Below, piece after piece: positions 8,191 to 17,274 of a DNA stretch of 53,547 bases. Position 1 is the first letter of the stretch. Each line of letters begins with the position of its first letter. Source of the DNA: Maribacter sp. ACAM166 (GTDB taxonomy: Bacteria; Bacteroidota; Bacteroidia; Flavobacteriales; Flavobacteriaceae); contig NZ_VAUW01000029.1 in the NCBI RefSeq assembly GCF_005771495.1, positions 1 to 53,547 of the forward strand, given 5' to 3'. Position numbers and translations under genes: made by a program. A model generated the notes under the pieces. It made no database searches and was not told the DNA's origin. It saw nothing but the letters and a program-made list of their open reading frames with translations.

Positions 8191-8345
8191 CGAGCAATCC
8201 TGCCACTCCAATCCACCCCATGCTGACTCGCTCCCCCGGTCCGAATGGACGTCTTTCCGTTCCAGACTTGCCCGACCTCCTCGGAGCCGCAAAAAAGCAC
8301 AAGCGGCGAAAAGGCCGCTTTCCCTTTCCTCTCCCTGTCCACAAA
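8190..8345. other. C-rich, strand-asymmetric element, candidate oriT region
   Basis: About 155 bases much richer in GC than their surroundings and strongly biased to C on the plus strand. Contains the hairpins GTCC-GAAT-GGAC at 8239-8250 and AAGCGGC-N6-GCCGCTT at 8301-8320. Open frames exist on both strands here (for example 8084-8383 plus and 8054-8389 minus), but this is explained by the base composition and none looks like a protein. Lying 240-390 bases ahead of the MobC and relaxase genes, it is well placed to be the transfer origin or a structured RNA of the mobilizable element. Confidence 0.45.
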
Positions 8346-8398
8346 AAAATAGGATATTTCCAGAATTCCCAAACACCAAATAAGACCAAGATAATTAC

Positions 8399-8560
8399 CG
8401 GATTGGTTCCATGTAATCCGATATGGTTTAATATGTATATACGAGTTAAAATACTGACAATAAGATAGTTGTATTTATGATTTATCTATTATATTTATCC
8501 GTGAAACGGATAGCAAGGTGTATTCTAAGTAACTTAGAATTGTCTACTTCTTGCGAAGTG
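8399..8560. repeat. Cluster of inverted repeats upstream of the MobC-like gene
   Basis: Four dyads in 160 bases: CGGATT-N10-AATCCG (8399-8420), ATCCGT-GAA-ACGGAT (8497-8511), ATTCTAAGT-A-ACTTAGAAT (8522-8540, a perfect 9-base repeat) and ACTTC-TTGC-GAAGT (about 8547-8560). The third, 43 bases ahead of the start codon, is a good operator candidate for autoregulation by the MobC-like protein. Together they also fit the relaxosome-binding side of an oriT. Confidence 0.5.
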
Positions 8561-8582
8561 TTTGCTTTAAATAGTACCCGAA

Positions 8583-8966
8583 ATGGAACAAAGAAAAAGA
8601 GGCCGAAAAAGACTAGGAAAAAAGAAGCGATACCATAACATAATGCTGCGGTTCAACGATACCGAATATGATACATTGAGGATAATCTGCGAATCCTATC
8701 ATCTGCATATTTCAGATAGGGGCGTAATTAGTCCTCTACTAAGAAGATTGGTCTTGGACAAAGAGTCGGAGGAAAAGGACAGGCTTCCGAACACCTCGAA
8801 CCTTGCCTATCGAATCAATAAAATAGGTAATAACATCAACCAATTGGTCAAGCTTGCCCACCATAAAAATTTGAGAAGTCCGAACAGTAATCTGGAAAAC
8901 GAAATACAAAAGGCCAATGCTCTTTTGCAAGTGCTTATCAATGTTACTGTAGAAGAACTAACGTAA
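8583..8966 (+). CDS. MobC-like relaxosome accessory protein
   Basis: 127 residues. A very basic N-terminus (KRGRKRLGKKKRYHN) leads into a ribbon-helix-helix-like segment (IMLRFNDTEYDTLRIICESYH). This is followed by the NLAYRINKIGNNINQLVKLAHH helix that is characteristic of MobC-family plasmid mobilization proteins. Expected to bind oriT and help the relaxase nick DNA, and often to repress its own operon. The stop codon overlaps the relaxase start by one base (TAATG at 8964-8968), indicating translational coupling. The gene is intact. Confidence 0.85.
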   Translation: MEQRKRGRKRLGKKKRYHNIMLRFNDTEYDTLRIICESYHLHISDRGVISPLLRRLVLDKESEEKDRLPNTSNLAYRINKIGNNINQLVKLAHHKNLRSPNSNLENEIQKANALLQVLINVTVEELT

Positions 8967-11266
8967 TGATTGTAAGTATTATTTATGGGGAAAGTTGCCA
9001 AGGAACCTTGAACTATGTATTTGGGAAAGAAGGCATGCGCATACTCGGTTACGGGAATATGTGCTCGCAGGACATTTCCCAAAAGTTCTTCGGGAGCGTA
9101 CTGCATTTTCAGGGACAGCGCAATGCAACCAAGAACCGTTATGCGCACATTAGTCTGAACCTTCCCCATGGTGAACATCTTGACGATAAAACCTTCCATA
9201 AGGTATCAAAGGAATATTTGGAGAAAATGGGCTATGGGGAACAGCCCTATGTTATTGTTAGGCACAATGATACCAAACACGAGCATGTCCATATCGTAAC
9301 GACCAATGTGAATGAAACCGGAAAAGTCCTGAGCATCTTCAATAGCTATAGAAGGAGCATTGCGGCCCGACAATATCTAGAAAAGAAGTTCGGACTATCA
9401 CCAGCGCCAAGTACAAAACAAGAAAGGAACCTCCCATTATATAGATTACCCGAGCTACAGTCCGGTCTGGATGAAACTCAAGGGGCGAAGTTTTATTTGC
9501 AGGATGTATTGAACGGCATCCTCCAAAAGCACAAAGTGCGCAGCTTTCAAGAACTAGCAAAACTGGTAGAACCCTATCACATCGAAATAAGACAAACTAA
9601 AAGCGAATCTGGAAGGGTAGGGGTGGCCTACGGTTTGAACAATCAAAAAGGGTATCAGACAAGGTTCATTAACGGCTCCATCGTACACCGAGGGTTGAGC
9701 GGCCCGAAACTACAAAAAGTGTTCGATGCCGAATCGAAAACGAAGCTGCTTCCGATGCACAGGAAGCGCCTGCTGAAACAGATAGAAACTACATTTGGTC
9801 TCTTTAAAACAATCCGTCCGCATGACCTTGCCAAAGTGCTCAAGGAATACCAGAATGTTGATATTAAACTGGATGAAAAAGGGGATACTATCTATGGATA
9901 TACCATATATGACAAATCGGGTTATGTTTTTAGAGAAAGGGAGCTGAGCCATAATATACGAATGGTAGAACGACCCGATATTTTTGGGAACCGGGACGAA
10001 CAAACGGAAATAGATAGCGATAGCAAACAGTATAAATTGGAAGTGCAGAAACTTATAAAAGAGGCATTCCAAGCATCCTATCTAAAACCCCCGAAACAAA
10101 ACCGACTGCTCTCGGAAAGCATCCTGACTAAAAACTTGGACAATATCCTTCCGTATATAACACAAACAAAAAACCATATATTCCTTGAACACTATCTTCC
10201 AAAAAATCAGAAGGAATTACTGTATAAAGTACTTGAAAAGGAATTTCCATCGGTAAAGGAAAGATTATATAAACAAGAAACTAAAAAAGAAAAAGAAACC
10301 TTGGAAGGTAAATTCCAACTTATAGGCAAGGTATTGGGAAACGGAATCTTCAATGTTGGGAAGGAAAACGGAAGCGTTCGTCTTTTGTTCCAATCCTTAG
10401 GGGTGAAATATCATAATAACCTATTGTCATTTACCAATTCGAACAAACATAAAATACCGGTCAATTTGGGCGAACTGCCCTTCCCGAAGGCCATGGAGAA
10501 TTATGTATCCACTGGTTTTATCCGTCAAAATCATTTGATGCTGGAAATGTTGACGTCACAACAATCCGATAGCGGACTCAAAATGATGGACTTGAGTGTT
10601 TTTCTGCCAATGATTTTTCCTAAACTTTATCAAGCAATGGCACCTAGTTACAGGCAACAATATGAAAATGTCGCTTTGGGTTCCTATCTAAAACATGCAG
10701 AATGGATGCACGCACCTTTCGAGAAATCTGCAAAGGACTATATCGGCTTTTTCAATGCTAAAGGTTTCTACTTTGTGAAAGGAAATGAGGGGCTCGCGTT
10801 CAAATCCATTTATACGGACAATAGAACAAGTTTCGCGTTACCGGAAAGAACGAGCCTTTATTTGAATTCGATTCCTAATTTAAGTATGACCTTAAAGGAA
10901 CAGGAGAGCCTTATTAATGCTCTTGTCAAAGACGGTAGGAACGATCTCAAAAACCTATGGGCGGGTTATTTAATGGAAAGAGGATTGTACGGCAAGGTCT
11001 CTTATATGTTAAGGGAGGAGAACATTTATCCAAACCTGCATCCGGAAATGGTACACCACCATATGGACAGCGGACTTCGGAAAAGTATAAAGCAGGTAAT
11101 GGAACGAAAAGCTGGCCACGAACAAAATAGGCTATTAAGTAAAGGTGTTTATGTCATAAGTTCTTTATTAGGGAGCAGGGGCAAAGGACAAGAAGAGGTT
11201 TATAATGGTTTTAAGGATGAACTTACGGATTATTCTAAATTCAAGGGTAAAGGATTTTCATTATAG
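8966..11266 (+). CDS. Relaxase / mobilization nuclease (MOBP-type)
   Basis: 766 residues. The N-terminal 150 form the relaxase domain: MIVSIIYGESCQGTLNYVF, then a histidine-rich metal site H100-N-D-T-K-H-E-H-V-H109, the HUH signature of MOBP relaxases of Bacteroidota mobilizable elements. Such proteins nick one strand at oriT and stay attached to its 5' end during conjugative transfer. The remaining 600 residues are a long, mostly helical region without a motif I recognise; no helicase or primase motifs are seen. Coupled to the MobC-like gene and followed by a terminator. No coupling protein, mating-pore or integrase gene is in the window, so transfer would need help from another element. Confidence 0.85.
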   Translation: MIVSIIYGESCQGTLNYVFGKEGMRILGYGNMCSQDISQKFFGSVLHFQGQRNATKNRYAHISLNLPHGEHLDDKTFHKVSKEYLEKMGYGEQPYVIVRHNDTKHEHVHIVTTNVNETGKVLSIFNSYRRSIAARQYLEKKFGLSPAPSTKQERNLPLYRLPELQSGLDETQGAKFYLQDVLNGILQKHKVRSFQELAKLVEPYHIEIRQTKSESGRVGVAYGLNNQKGYQTRFINGSIVHRGLSGPKLQKVFDAESKTKLLPMHRKRLLKQIETTFGLFKTIRPHDLAKVLKEYQNVDIKLDEKGDTIYGYTIYDKSGYVFRERELSHNIRMVERPDIFGNRDEQTEIDSDSKQYKLEVQKLIKEAFQASYLKPPKQNRLLSESILTKNLDNILPYITQTKNHIFLEHYLPKNQKELLYKVLEKEFPSVKERLYKQETKKEKETLEGKFQLIGKVLGNGIFNVGKENGSVRLLFQSLGVKYHNNLLSFTNSNKHKIPVNLGELPFPKAMENYVSTGFIRQNHLMLEMLTSQQSDSGLKMMDLSVFLPMIFPKLYQAMAPSYRQQYENVALGSYLKHAEWMHAPFEKSAKDYIGFFNAKGFYFVKGNEGLAFKSIYTDNRTSFALPERTSLYLNSIPNLSMTLKEQESLINALVKDGRNDLKNLWAGYLMERGLYGKVSYMLREENIYPNLHPEMVHHHMDSGLRKSIKQVMERKAGHEQNRLLSKGVYVISSLLGSRGKGQEEVYNGFKDELTDYSKFKGKGFSL

Positions 11267-11297
11267 AATTCATTTAAGTGGTCTGGTTATTGAATGT

Positions 11298-11319
11298 AGC
11301 ACCCTATCGGGTGCTTCTT
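11298..11319 (+). terminator. Terminator after the relaxase gene
   Basis: Hairpin AGCACCC-TATC-GGGTGCT at 11298-11315 followed by TCTTTG, 32 bases past the relaxase stop. Good stem, weak T tract. Confidence 0.65.
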
Positions 11320-11570
11320 TGTGGATAGGGAGAATAAAGAAAATACTGAACGAATCTAATACACTAACCACCATGATTTTTGAGTTCTAGGTTTAATTTG
11401 TCAACTACTGTATCCACAAACTCCTACGTTGTTTTATTCAAAGAGGAAAAGCCAATTGGCAAAATGGAACTATTTAAACAGCTTTAAGAGGAATTGGTTA
11501 GAGGTGGTAAGTTTTGATTAACAGGCTTAAAAACTCCTAATTTGTTTTACCTATGTTTTACCCCTTGAAT
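11320..11570. other. Element edge with a broken short frame
   Basis: No intact gene. Around 11442-11485 a frame reads EEKPIGKMELFKQL, then a TAA, then EELVRGGKF and a TGA, as if a coding sequence had been interrupted by an in-frame stop. I cannot name it. This stretch lies between the mob module and the tRNA 3' end, where an integration site would be expected. Confidence 0.3.
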
Positions 11571-11601
11571 AAAAAAAGCCTCTCAATTTCTTGAAAGGCT
11601 T
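11571..11601 (-). terminator. Terminator of the tRNA-fMet gene
   Basis: Read on the minus strand: hairpin with arms AAGCCT(T)TCAA and TTGA(G)AGGCTT at 11576-11601, followed by seven T (11571-11577). It starts 12 bases after the tRNA 3' end. Confidence 0.75.
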
Positions 11602-11612
11602 GGTTTTTCTAG

Positions 11613-11685
<73 letters not shown>

Positions 11686-11765
11686 ATATGGGTTTCCATC
11701 TTTCTTGTTTTGCAACTACAGCTCATTACACTGTCAAGATGGGCGCTACTATTTGTAACGGGCTG

Positions 11766-11796
11766 CAAATATACAACCAATTTTCGCTACTTTCAA
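11766..11796 (-). promoter_or_regulatory. Promoter of the tRNA-fMet gene
   Basis: On the minus strand, TTG (11794-11796), 20 bases, then TATATTTG (11766-11773) followed directly by CAGCCCGTTA. The same TTTGCAGCC(C)G start-site sequence occurs at the two tandem promoters at the right end of the window, marking it as a stable-RNA promoter. Confidence 0.8.
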
Positions 11797-11876
11797 AACT
11801 TATTTTAAATAATCTTTTTAGGACCAGTTGCTATTAAAAAAACATAAAATCCATAACTTCGATTTTTTAGGTTTTT

Positions 11877-13241
11877 ATGGATACAATTAATGACTTTATA
11901 GCAAGTGCACTTCCTTATACGGAATGGCCAATGTTTCTTTTACTTATTGGCGGTGGACTCTTTCTTGTTGTTTATTCGAAATTCATGCCGTATCGATTTT
12001 TCGGACATGCCATCGCCATTACTGCGGGTAAATATGATGATGAAAATTCTGTAGGTGATGTGAGTTCCTTTCAAGCACTTTCCTCAGCAGTGGCGGCTAC
12101 CGTGGGTTTAGGAAATATTTCGGGCGTAGCTATTGCTATTCATGACGGAGGTCCGGGTGTTGTTTTTTGGATTTGGATGACCGCATTGATCGGAATGTGT
12201 ATTAAATTCTATTCCTGTAGTTTGTCAATCATGTACCGTGGTACAGATTCGGATGGGAAGTTACAAGGTGGTCCTATGTATTATATAACAAAAGGCTTGG
12301 GTGAAAAAGCCCGACCATTGGCAACTTTTTTCGCGGTCTGTGGCTTATTTGGTTTTTTAGGTGTATTTACTGCGAATCAATTTACTGAAACGTTTATGAG
12401 TGTAGTGGAGCCTGCTAACACTTTATTTGAAATGAGCGATGAGAATTGGAAATGGACAATTGGTATTATTTTGGCTATCATCACTTCTTTTGTGATTTTT
12501 GGTGGTTTAACCAAAATAGCTAAAGTTGCATCTGCTATTGTGCCGTTTATGGTGGCAGTATACTTGGTGGCGGTATTGGTGGTTATGGCCTTGAATTCAG
12601 AACTGATACTACCTTCATTGAAACTGATACTTACCGAAGCTTGGAATTTTAAATCATTAGTAACTGGCGGATTTTGGGGTCTTGTGATTATTGGGGTGCG
12701 AAGAGCAATGTTCTCTAACGAGGCAGGCTTGGGTAGTGCGCCAATGTATCATGGTCAATCTAAAAATGACGAACCTATTCGAGAAGGTTTAGTAGCAATG
12801 TTAGGTCCATTTATAGATACAATTCTAGTATGTACCTTCACTGCTATAGTTATTATTTTAAGTGGTGCTTACTTGGAAGATGTGAGTGGTATAGTAATGA
12901 CTTTGTCCGCATTTGAAACTACCTTATTTGGATGGGGAGATGTACTACTGATGGTAATTGTAACTGCATTTGCGTTATCTACCTTATTTACCTATTCGTA
13001 CTATGGTGTGAAATCTCTTTCGTTTTTGACGAATGCGAAAATAGGAAGGCTATATAATTGGTATTTCGTTATTATGATTGTTTTTGCTGCCGTAGCTTCA
13101 TTGGACTTGGTTAAAAATTTAATTGATTTGTCTTATGCCCTTATGGTAATTCCGAATATGATTGCCGTACTTTTGTTGGCTCCAAAGGTGAATGCGGAAA
13201 TGAAGAAATATTTAATTAAGTTAAAGGATGGCAGATCATAA
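11877..13241 (+). CDS. Sodium:alanine symporter family (AGCS) transporter
   Basis: 454 residues with about eleven hydrophobic segments: an inner-membrane carrier importing alanine, glycine or a similar amino acid with sodium. AGCS signatures are visible: SSFQALSSAVAATVGLGNISGVAIAI near 60-85, QGGPMYYITKGLG near 130, and RRAMFSNEAGLGSAPMYH near 277-295. The ATG at 11877 follows an AT-rich leader with TAACTTCG resembling a weak -7 box. The end overlaps the start of era by 14 bases, so the two are cotranscribed and probably coupled. Exact substrate not determinable. Confidence 0.9.
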   Translation: MDTINDFIASALPYTEWPMFLLLIGGGLFLVVYSKFMPYRFFGHAIAITAGKYDDENSVGDVSSFQALSSAVAATVGLGNISGVAIAIHDGGPGVVFWIWMTALIGMCIKFYSCSLSIMYRGTDSDGKLQGGPMYYITKGLGEKARPLATFFAVCGLFGFLGVFTANQFTETFMSVVEPANTLFEMSDENWKWTIGIILAIITSFVIFGGLTKIAKVASAIVPFMVAVYLVAVLVVMALNSELILPSLKLILTEAWNFKSLVTGGFWGLVIIGVRRAMFSNEAGLGSAPMYHGQSKNDEPIREGLVAMLGPFIDTILVCTFTAIVIILSGAYLEDVSGIVMTLSAFETTLFGWGDVLLMVIVTAFALSTLFTYSYYGVKSLSFLTNAKIGRLYNWYFVIMIVFAAVASLDLVKNLIDLSYALMVIPNMIAVLLLAPKVNAEMKKYLIKLKDGRS

Positions 13242-14112
13242 GGCAGGCTTCGTAAATATTATTGGCAACCCTAATGTTGGCAAATCTACCCTCATGAATG
13301 CATTTGTGGGTGAAAAATTATCAATTATAACTTCTAAAGCACAAACAACAAGACATCGTATTTTGGGCATTGTTAATGGGGATGATTTTCAAATGATTTT
13401 GTCCGACACCCCTGGTATTATAAAACCCGCATATGAGTTACAGTCCAGTATGATGGATTTTGTGAAGTCTGCATTTGAAGATGCCGATGTGCTTTTATAT
13501 ATGGTAGAGATAGGGGAGAAGGCCCTAAAAGATGAAGCTTTTTTTGAAAAAATTAAAAATATCAAAATTCCTGTTTTGTTATTATTGAATAAGGTAGATA
13601 CTACTACCCAAGAGGTATTGGAAGAGCAAGTTCAGTATTGGCAGGAAATGTTGCCTAATGTGGAATTGCATCCTATTTCTGCACTATCTAATTTCAATAT
13701 AAAAGGTGTTTTTGAACGTATAATTGAGTTATTACCATTATCACCACCATATTATCCTAAAGACCAGTTAACCGATAAGCCTGAACGCTTTTTTGTTAAT
13801 GAAACTGTTCGAGAGAAAATTCTAATGCATTACAAAAAGGAAATTCCTTATGCTGTCGAAATAGAGACAGAAGAGTTTTTTGAAGATGAAGAAATTATAC
13901 GTATGCGTTCTGTAATAATGGTTGAGCGTGATTCCCAAAAAGGAATTATCATTGGTCATAAAGGTGCTGCCTTAAAACGTGTAGGTATGGAATCAAGAAA
14001 AGATCTTGAAAAATTCTTTGGTAAACAAGTACATATAGAGCTATATGTAAAGGTTAATAAAAATTGGCGAAGTGATTCAAGACAACTAAAACGTTTTGGA
14101 TATAATAAATAA
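13228..14112 (+). CDS. era: GTPase Era, 30S ribosome assembly factor
   Basis: 294 residues. GTPase domain with G1 GNPNVGKST (13-21), G3 DTPG and G4 NKVD, followed by a C-terminal KH RNA-binding domain (GIIIGHKGAALKRVG). Era binds 16S rRNA and promotes 30S subunit maturation; essential in most bacteria. The QTTRH switch region is intact. The start lies inside the end of the symporter gene. Confidence 0.97.
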   Translation: MADHKAGFVNIIGNPNVGKSTLMNAFVGEKLSIITSKAQTTRHRILGIVNGDDFQMILSDTPGIIKPAYELQSSMMDFVKSAFEDADVLLYMVEIGEKALKDEAFFEKIKNIKIPVLLLLNKVDTTTQEVLEEQVQYWQEMLPNVELHPISALSNFNIKGVFERIIELLPLSPPYYPKDQLTDKPERFFVNETVREKILMHYKKEIPYAVEIETEEFFEDEEIIRMRSVIMVERDSQKGIIIGHKGAALKRVGMESRKDLEKFFGKQVHIELYVKVNKNWRSDSRQLKRFGYNK

Positions 14113-14189
14113 TAGAGTTCTATAACCTTGATGTTATAAGTCTGAAGTGTTTTTACTTGAAATAGATGCGGTTAAAAATAGAATAATAT

Positions 14190-14678
14190 TTATATATCAA
14201 GTATTTTTCTCATAAAAATGTAAAGACTATTCATTTGGGGTTTCCCCTTTTTTCTACCATACCTCCCTAAGGTATATAGTACAATCCATAAAATAACCAT
14301 ACCCACCATCAATGCAAGTTGCAGGCCATATGGTCGGTTTAAGGCGGAACTTGAATACGCCCAAACACCTAGAATTATAAAAATGGTTGCCACGCCAAAA
14401 TGTAGAAACATAAAAAAGGTCCATAGAGTTGGGCTAGGACCAAAAAGACCAAACACGATACTTCCGTTATCTTCTTCATTGATTTCTAATTGTAATTGGG
14501 GAGACCAAAAGTGAATCTGTTTTTGGTTAAACGTAATGAAAACATGGTCATCTAGAATTTTAATTATAAATGGAGGTTGGTCTATGTTTTTGAAAGCATT
14601 TAAAGCCGATTCTTTAGTTTTTTCTAATTTTAATTGAAATCTTGGCCTTAGTACAAAATCGTTAGGTAGGGTTTTCAT
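14190..14678 (-). CDS. Small membrane protein of unknown function
   Basis: 162 residues: a soluble N-terminal part of about 90 residues with beta-rich appearance (FIIKILDDHVFITF, QKQIHFWSPQLQLEI), then two transmembrane helices (TFFMFLHFGVATIFIILGVWAY and LQLALMVGMVILWIVLYTLG) and a basic tail. Inner-membrane protein. No family name is certain. Convergent with era and alone in its transcription unit. Confidence 0.7.
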   Translation of the reverse strand: MKTLPNDFVLRPRFQLKLEKTKESALNAFKNIDQPPFIIKILDDHVFITFNQKQIHFWSPQLQLEINEEDNGSIVFGLFGPSPTLWTFFMFLHFGVATIFIILGVWAYSSSALNRPYGLQLALMVGMVILWIVLYTLGRYGRKKGKPQMNSLYIFMRKILDI

Positions 14679-15113
14679 ACGGTCATTTGTGTTTGCAAAA
14701 GAAAGTCATTTAAACGTAAAAAGTATTTCTTGAAAATAAATAGGAATTAAAAAAAAAGAAAAGTTCAAAGTAGAAATTTTAATTCAATTGAAATATAATC
14801 TCCCTAGTTGATATATTGTTTTATGTGAATTTAGGGGAAATTAGATTGAGAGCGATTGATTTAGGTATTTGTCTTCGTTCAAAGAACAATTCTCGATAGA
14901 TTAACCTTCTTGATAGGAAATTAAAAGCTGCTACTAATGAAGTTATTAGGTTAAATAGTGCTTTGTCTGCTGCGCCATTATACCTCTTGCCAGTATTTAA
15001 AAAATTACTCGGCTAAAAAAATCAGGGTCTTTTTGTGATAATGAAGCAAACTATTCATAAAGGCTCTCTGCCATTATTTTTATCGTCAAATTAGCTAAAA
15101 AAATATCGATGAA
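14679..15113. other. Intergenic region with a coding relic
   Basis: 435 bases without an intact gene. A plus-strand frame from about 14900 to the TAA at 15014-15016 reads NLLDRKLKAATNEVIRLN and continues to FKKLLG, looking like the C-terminal end of a lost protein; it is preceded by a TAG in frame. Since the following gene is a broken neuD-like acyltransferase, this may be the tail of another surface-sugar gene, though I cannot identify it. Confidence 0.35.
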
Positions 15114-15806
15114 ATGCAGAATGTAATTATTTTTGGAGCTTCAGGCCATGGTAGTGTAGTCTTGGATTGTCTGGAGAAAGAAGGAAAATATAATGTAATA
15201 GGTTTTGTTGATCCTTATAAGCTTAAGGGAGCAAGAGTTAATGGGTATCAAGTGCTTGGAAGTGAATATGATTTACCTTATTTAATAAATAGATCCAATA
15301 TAGTTGGAGGTATAGTGGCGATTGGAGATAATTGGACACGAAAATGTATTGTAGATCGAATTGTTAGGGTAGTCCCGCATTTTAATTTCATAAATACAGC
15401 ACATCCAAAGGCAATAATTGGAATAGATGTTATGATGGGTTGTGGTAGTGTGTTTATGCCTGGGGCAATTATTAATGCAAATTCAAGAATACATGATTTT
15501 TGTATTATAAATACAAATTCTTCCCTTGGTCACGACAGTATAATGGAGAGTTATTCAAGTTTGGCCCCATAAGTATGTAGTGGTGGAAATTTGAAATTTG
15601 GTCGGTTTTCCGCAATAAGTTTGGGAGTGAATTATATAAATGGGATTGCATTAGGTAGCCATACGGTTATAGGCGCCGGAGCATTGATTATTGAAGATTT
15701 TGGGGATAAGGTTATTGCATATGGCTCGCCTGCAAAAGTCATACGAAATAGAACAATTGGGGAGCCATACTTATATTCTTCTAAAAATCAACAACCTTCT
15801 CTATAA
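15114..15806 (+). pseudogene. NeuD-like sugar O-acyltransferase, interrupted by an in-frame stop
   Basis: One frame of 231 codons contains a TAA at 15570-15572. Before it: a Rossmann-type PglD/NeuD N-domain (NVIIFGASGHGSVVLDCLE) and the start of a left-handed beta helix (AIIGIDVMMGCGSVFMPGAIINAN, SSLGHDSIMESYSSLAP). After it: GGNLKFGRFSAISLGVN, IALGSHTVIGAGALIIED and YGSPAKVIRNR, the remaining hexapeptide repeats and the end. The stop falls in the conserved LAPxVxxGGN turn, so function needs both halves. Members acetylate sugars for capsule or glycan synthesis. No other sugar gene is adjacent. Readthrough or reinitiation at the TTG at 15591 is conceivable, but loss of function is likelier. 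Confidence 0.85.
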
Positions 15807-15851
15807 AAATATTTAAATAAAGTTCAATCAGACCTCTCTATTTAAGTTATA

Positions 15852-15881
15852 TTGTATTTGCCGCATTAAGTACTACCTTTG
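15852..15881 (+). promoter_or_regulatory. Promoter of der
   Basis: TTG at 15852-15854, 19 bases, TACCTTTG at 15874-15881, 15 bases before the der ATG. Fits the Bacteroidota consensus TTG-N19/21-TAnnTTTG and implies a very short leader. Confidence 0.65.
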
Positions 15882-15896
15882 CGCCAAAATTAAGCT

Positions 15897-17201
15897 ATGA
15901 GTGCTATTGTTGCCATTGTAGGGAGACCTAATGTAGGTAAATCGACTTTTTTTAACCGATTGATTCAAAGACGTGAGGCTATTGTTGATGCCGTTAGCGG
16001 CGTTACCCGTGATCGTCATTATGGTAAAAGTGATTGGAACGGTAAAGAGTTTTCGGTTATAGATACCGGTGGATATGTGGTTGGCAGTAATGATGTATTC
16101 GAAAAAGAAATAGATAAACAAGTAGAATTAGCGATTGAAGAAGCCGATGCCATAATATTTATGGTTGATGTAGAAACCGGAGTTACCGGTATGGACGAAG
16201 ATGTTGCGAAATTACTACGAAGGGTTAAAAAGCCTGTTTTCTTAGCAATTAATAAAGTTGATAATGCAAAACGAGCAGAAGATGCTGTTGAGTTTTATTC
16301 ATTAGGGCTCGGAGAATATTATACACTTTCAAGTATAAATGGCAGTGGAACTGGAGAGTTGTTGGATGCGCTGGTATTAGAGTTGCCAGAAGCTACAGAA
16401 GAAAAGACTGATTTGCCCAGGTTTGCTGTAGTGGGTAGACCAAATGCTGGAAAATCTTCATTTATCAATGCACTAATTGGTGAAGAAAGATATATCGTTA
16501 CTGATATTGCAGGTACTACGAGAGATAGCATTGATACAAAATACAATCGTTATGGATTTGAATTTAATTTAGTTGATACGGCAGGAATTCGGCGTAAATC
16601 TAAAGTAAAGGAAGATTTAGAATTTTACTCGGTAATGCGTTCGGTTAGAGCAATAGAACATTGTGATGTTTGTATTTTGCTTTTAGATGCTACGCGTGGT
16701 TTTGATGGACAAGTAGAGAATATTTTCTGGCTCGCTCAACGAAATCATAAAGGAATCGTCATTTTGGTGAATAAGTGGGATTTGGTAGAAGACAAAGAAA
16801 CCAATACAATAAAACACTATACTGATAAAATCAAAAAAGCGATTGAACCATTTACCGATGTTCCTATCCTTTTTGTTTCGGTACTTACAAAACAAAGAAT
16901 ATTTAAAGCAATAGAGACAGCTGTTGAAGTTTTTAATAATAGGAACAAGAAAATCATTACACGTAAGTTTAATGAAACGATGTTGCCGATTATAGACCAC
17001 TATCCGCCACCCGCTTATAAAGGTAAATTTGTTAAAATAAAATTTTGCACTCAGTTGCCTACGCCTTATCCTCAATTTGCGTTTTTCTGTAATCTACCTC
17101 AGTATGTTAGGGATCCTTACAAGCGCTATTTGGAAAACAAGATTAGAGAGAAATATGACTTCACGGGAGTTCCCATTACCATATTTATGCGTAAGAAGTA
17201 A
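15897..17201 (+). CDS. der: GTPase Der (EngA), 50S ribosome assembly factor
   Basis: 434 residues with the two tandem GTPase domains unique to Der. First domain: GRPNVGKST (8-16), DTGG, NKVD. Second domain: GRPNAGKSS near 178, DTAG, NKWD. A KH-like C-terminal domain ends in PITIFMRKK. Essential for late 50S subunit assembly. Has its own promoter and a terminator 23 bases after the stop. Complete and undamaged. Confidence 0.97.
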   Translation: MSAIVAIVGRPNVGKSTFFNRLIQRREAIVDAVSGVTRDRHYGKSDWNGKEFSVIDTGGYVVGSNDVFEKEIDKQVELAIEEADAIIFMVDVETGVTGMDEDVAKLLRRVKKPVFLAINKVDNAKRAEDAVEFYSLGLGEYYTLSSINGSGTGELLDALVLELPEATEEKTDLPRFAVVGRPNAGKSSFINALIGEERYIVTDIAGTTRDSIDTKYNRYGFEFNLVDTAGIRRKSKVKEDLEFYSVMRSVRAIEHCDVCILLLDATRGFDGQVENIFWLAQRNHKGIVILVNKWDLVEDKETNTIKHYTDKIKKAIEPFTDVPILFVSVLTKQRIFKAIETAVEVFNNRNKKIITRKFNETMLPIIDHYPPPAYKGKFVKIKFCTQLPTPYPQFAFFCNLPQYVRDPYKRYLENKIREKYDFTGVPITIFMRKK

Positions 17202-17223
17202 GTATATTTATGTTCGAATTGTT

Positions 17224-17266
17224 CCCCTAATAGTTATTTAAAAATTCTTAGGGGTTCTTTTTTTTA
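17224..17266 (+). terminator. Terminator after der
   Basis: Stem CCCCTAA / TTAGGGG (17224-17254) with an AT-rich loop, followed by TTC and eight T. Lies between the convergent der and TPM genes. Confidence 0.8.
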
Positions 17267-17274
17267 GTGGTATT

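Noticed and set aside
8054..8468. Five overlapping open frames of 67-144 codons on both strands
   Set aside because: They coincide with the C-rich block, whose composition removes stop codons in all frames. None has a domain, a plausible promoter or protein-like composition, so the block is treated as a DNA or RNA element.
11205..11390. 61-codon frame overlapping the relaxase end
   Set aside because: It runs through the relaxase stop and across the terminator hairpin; no start signal or domain.
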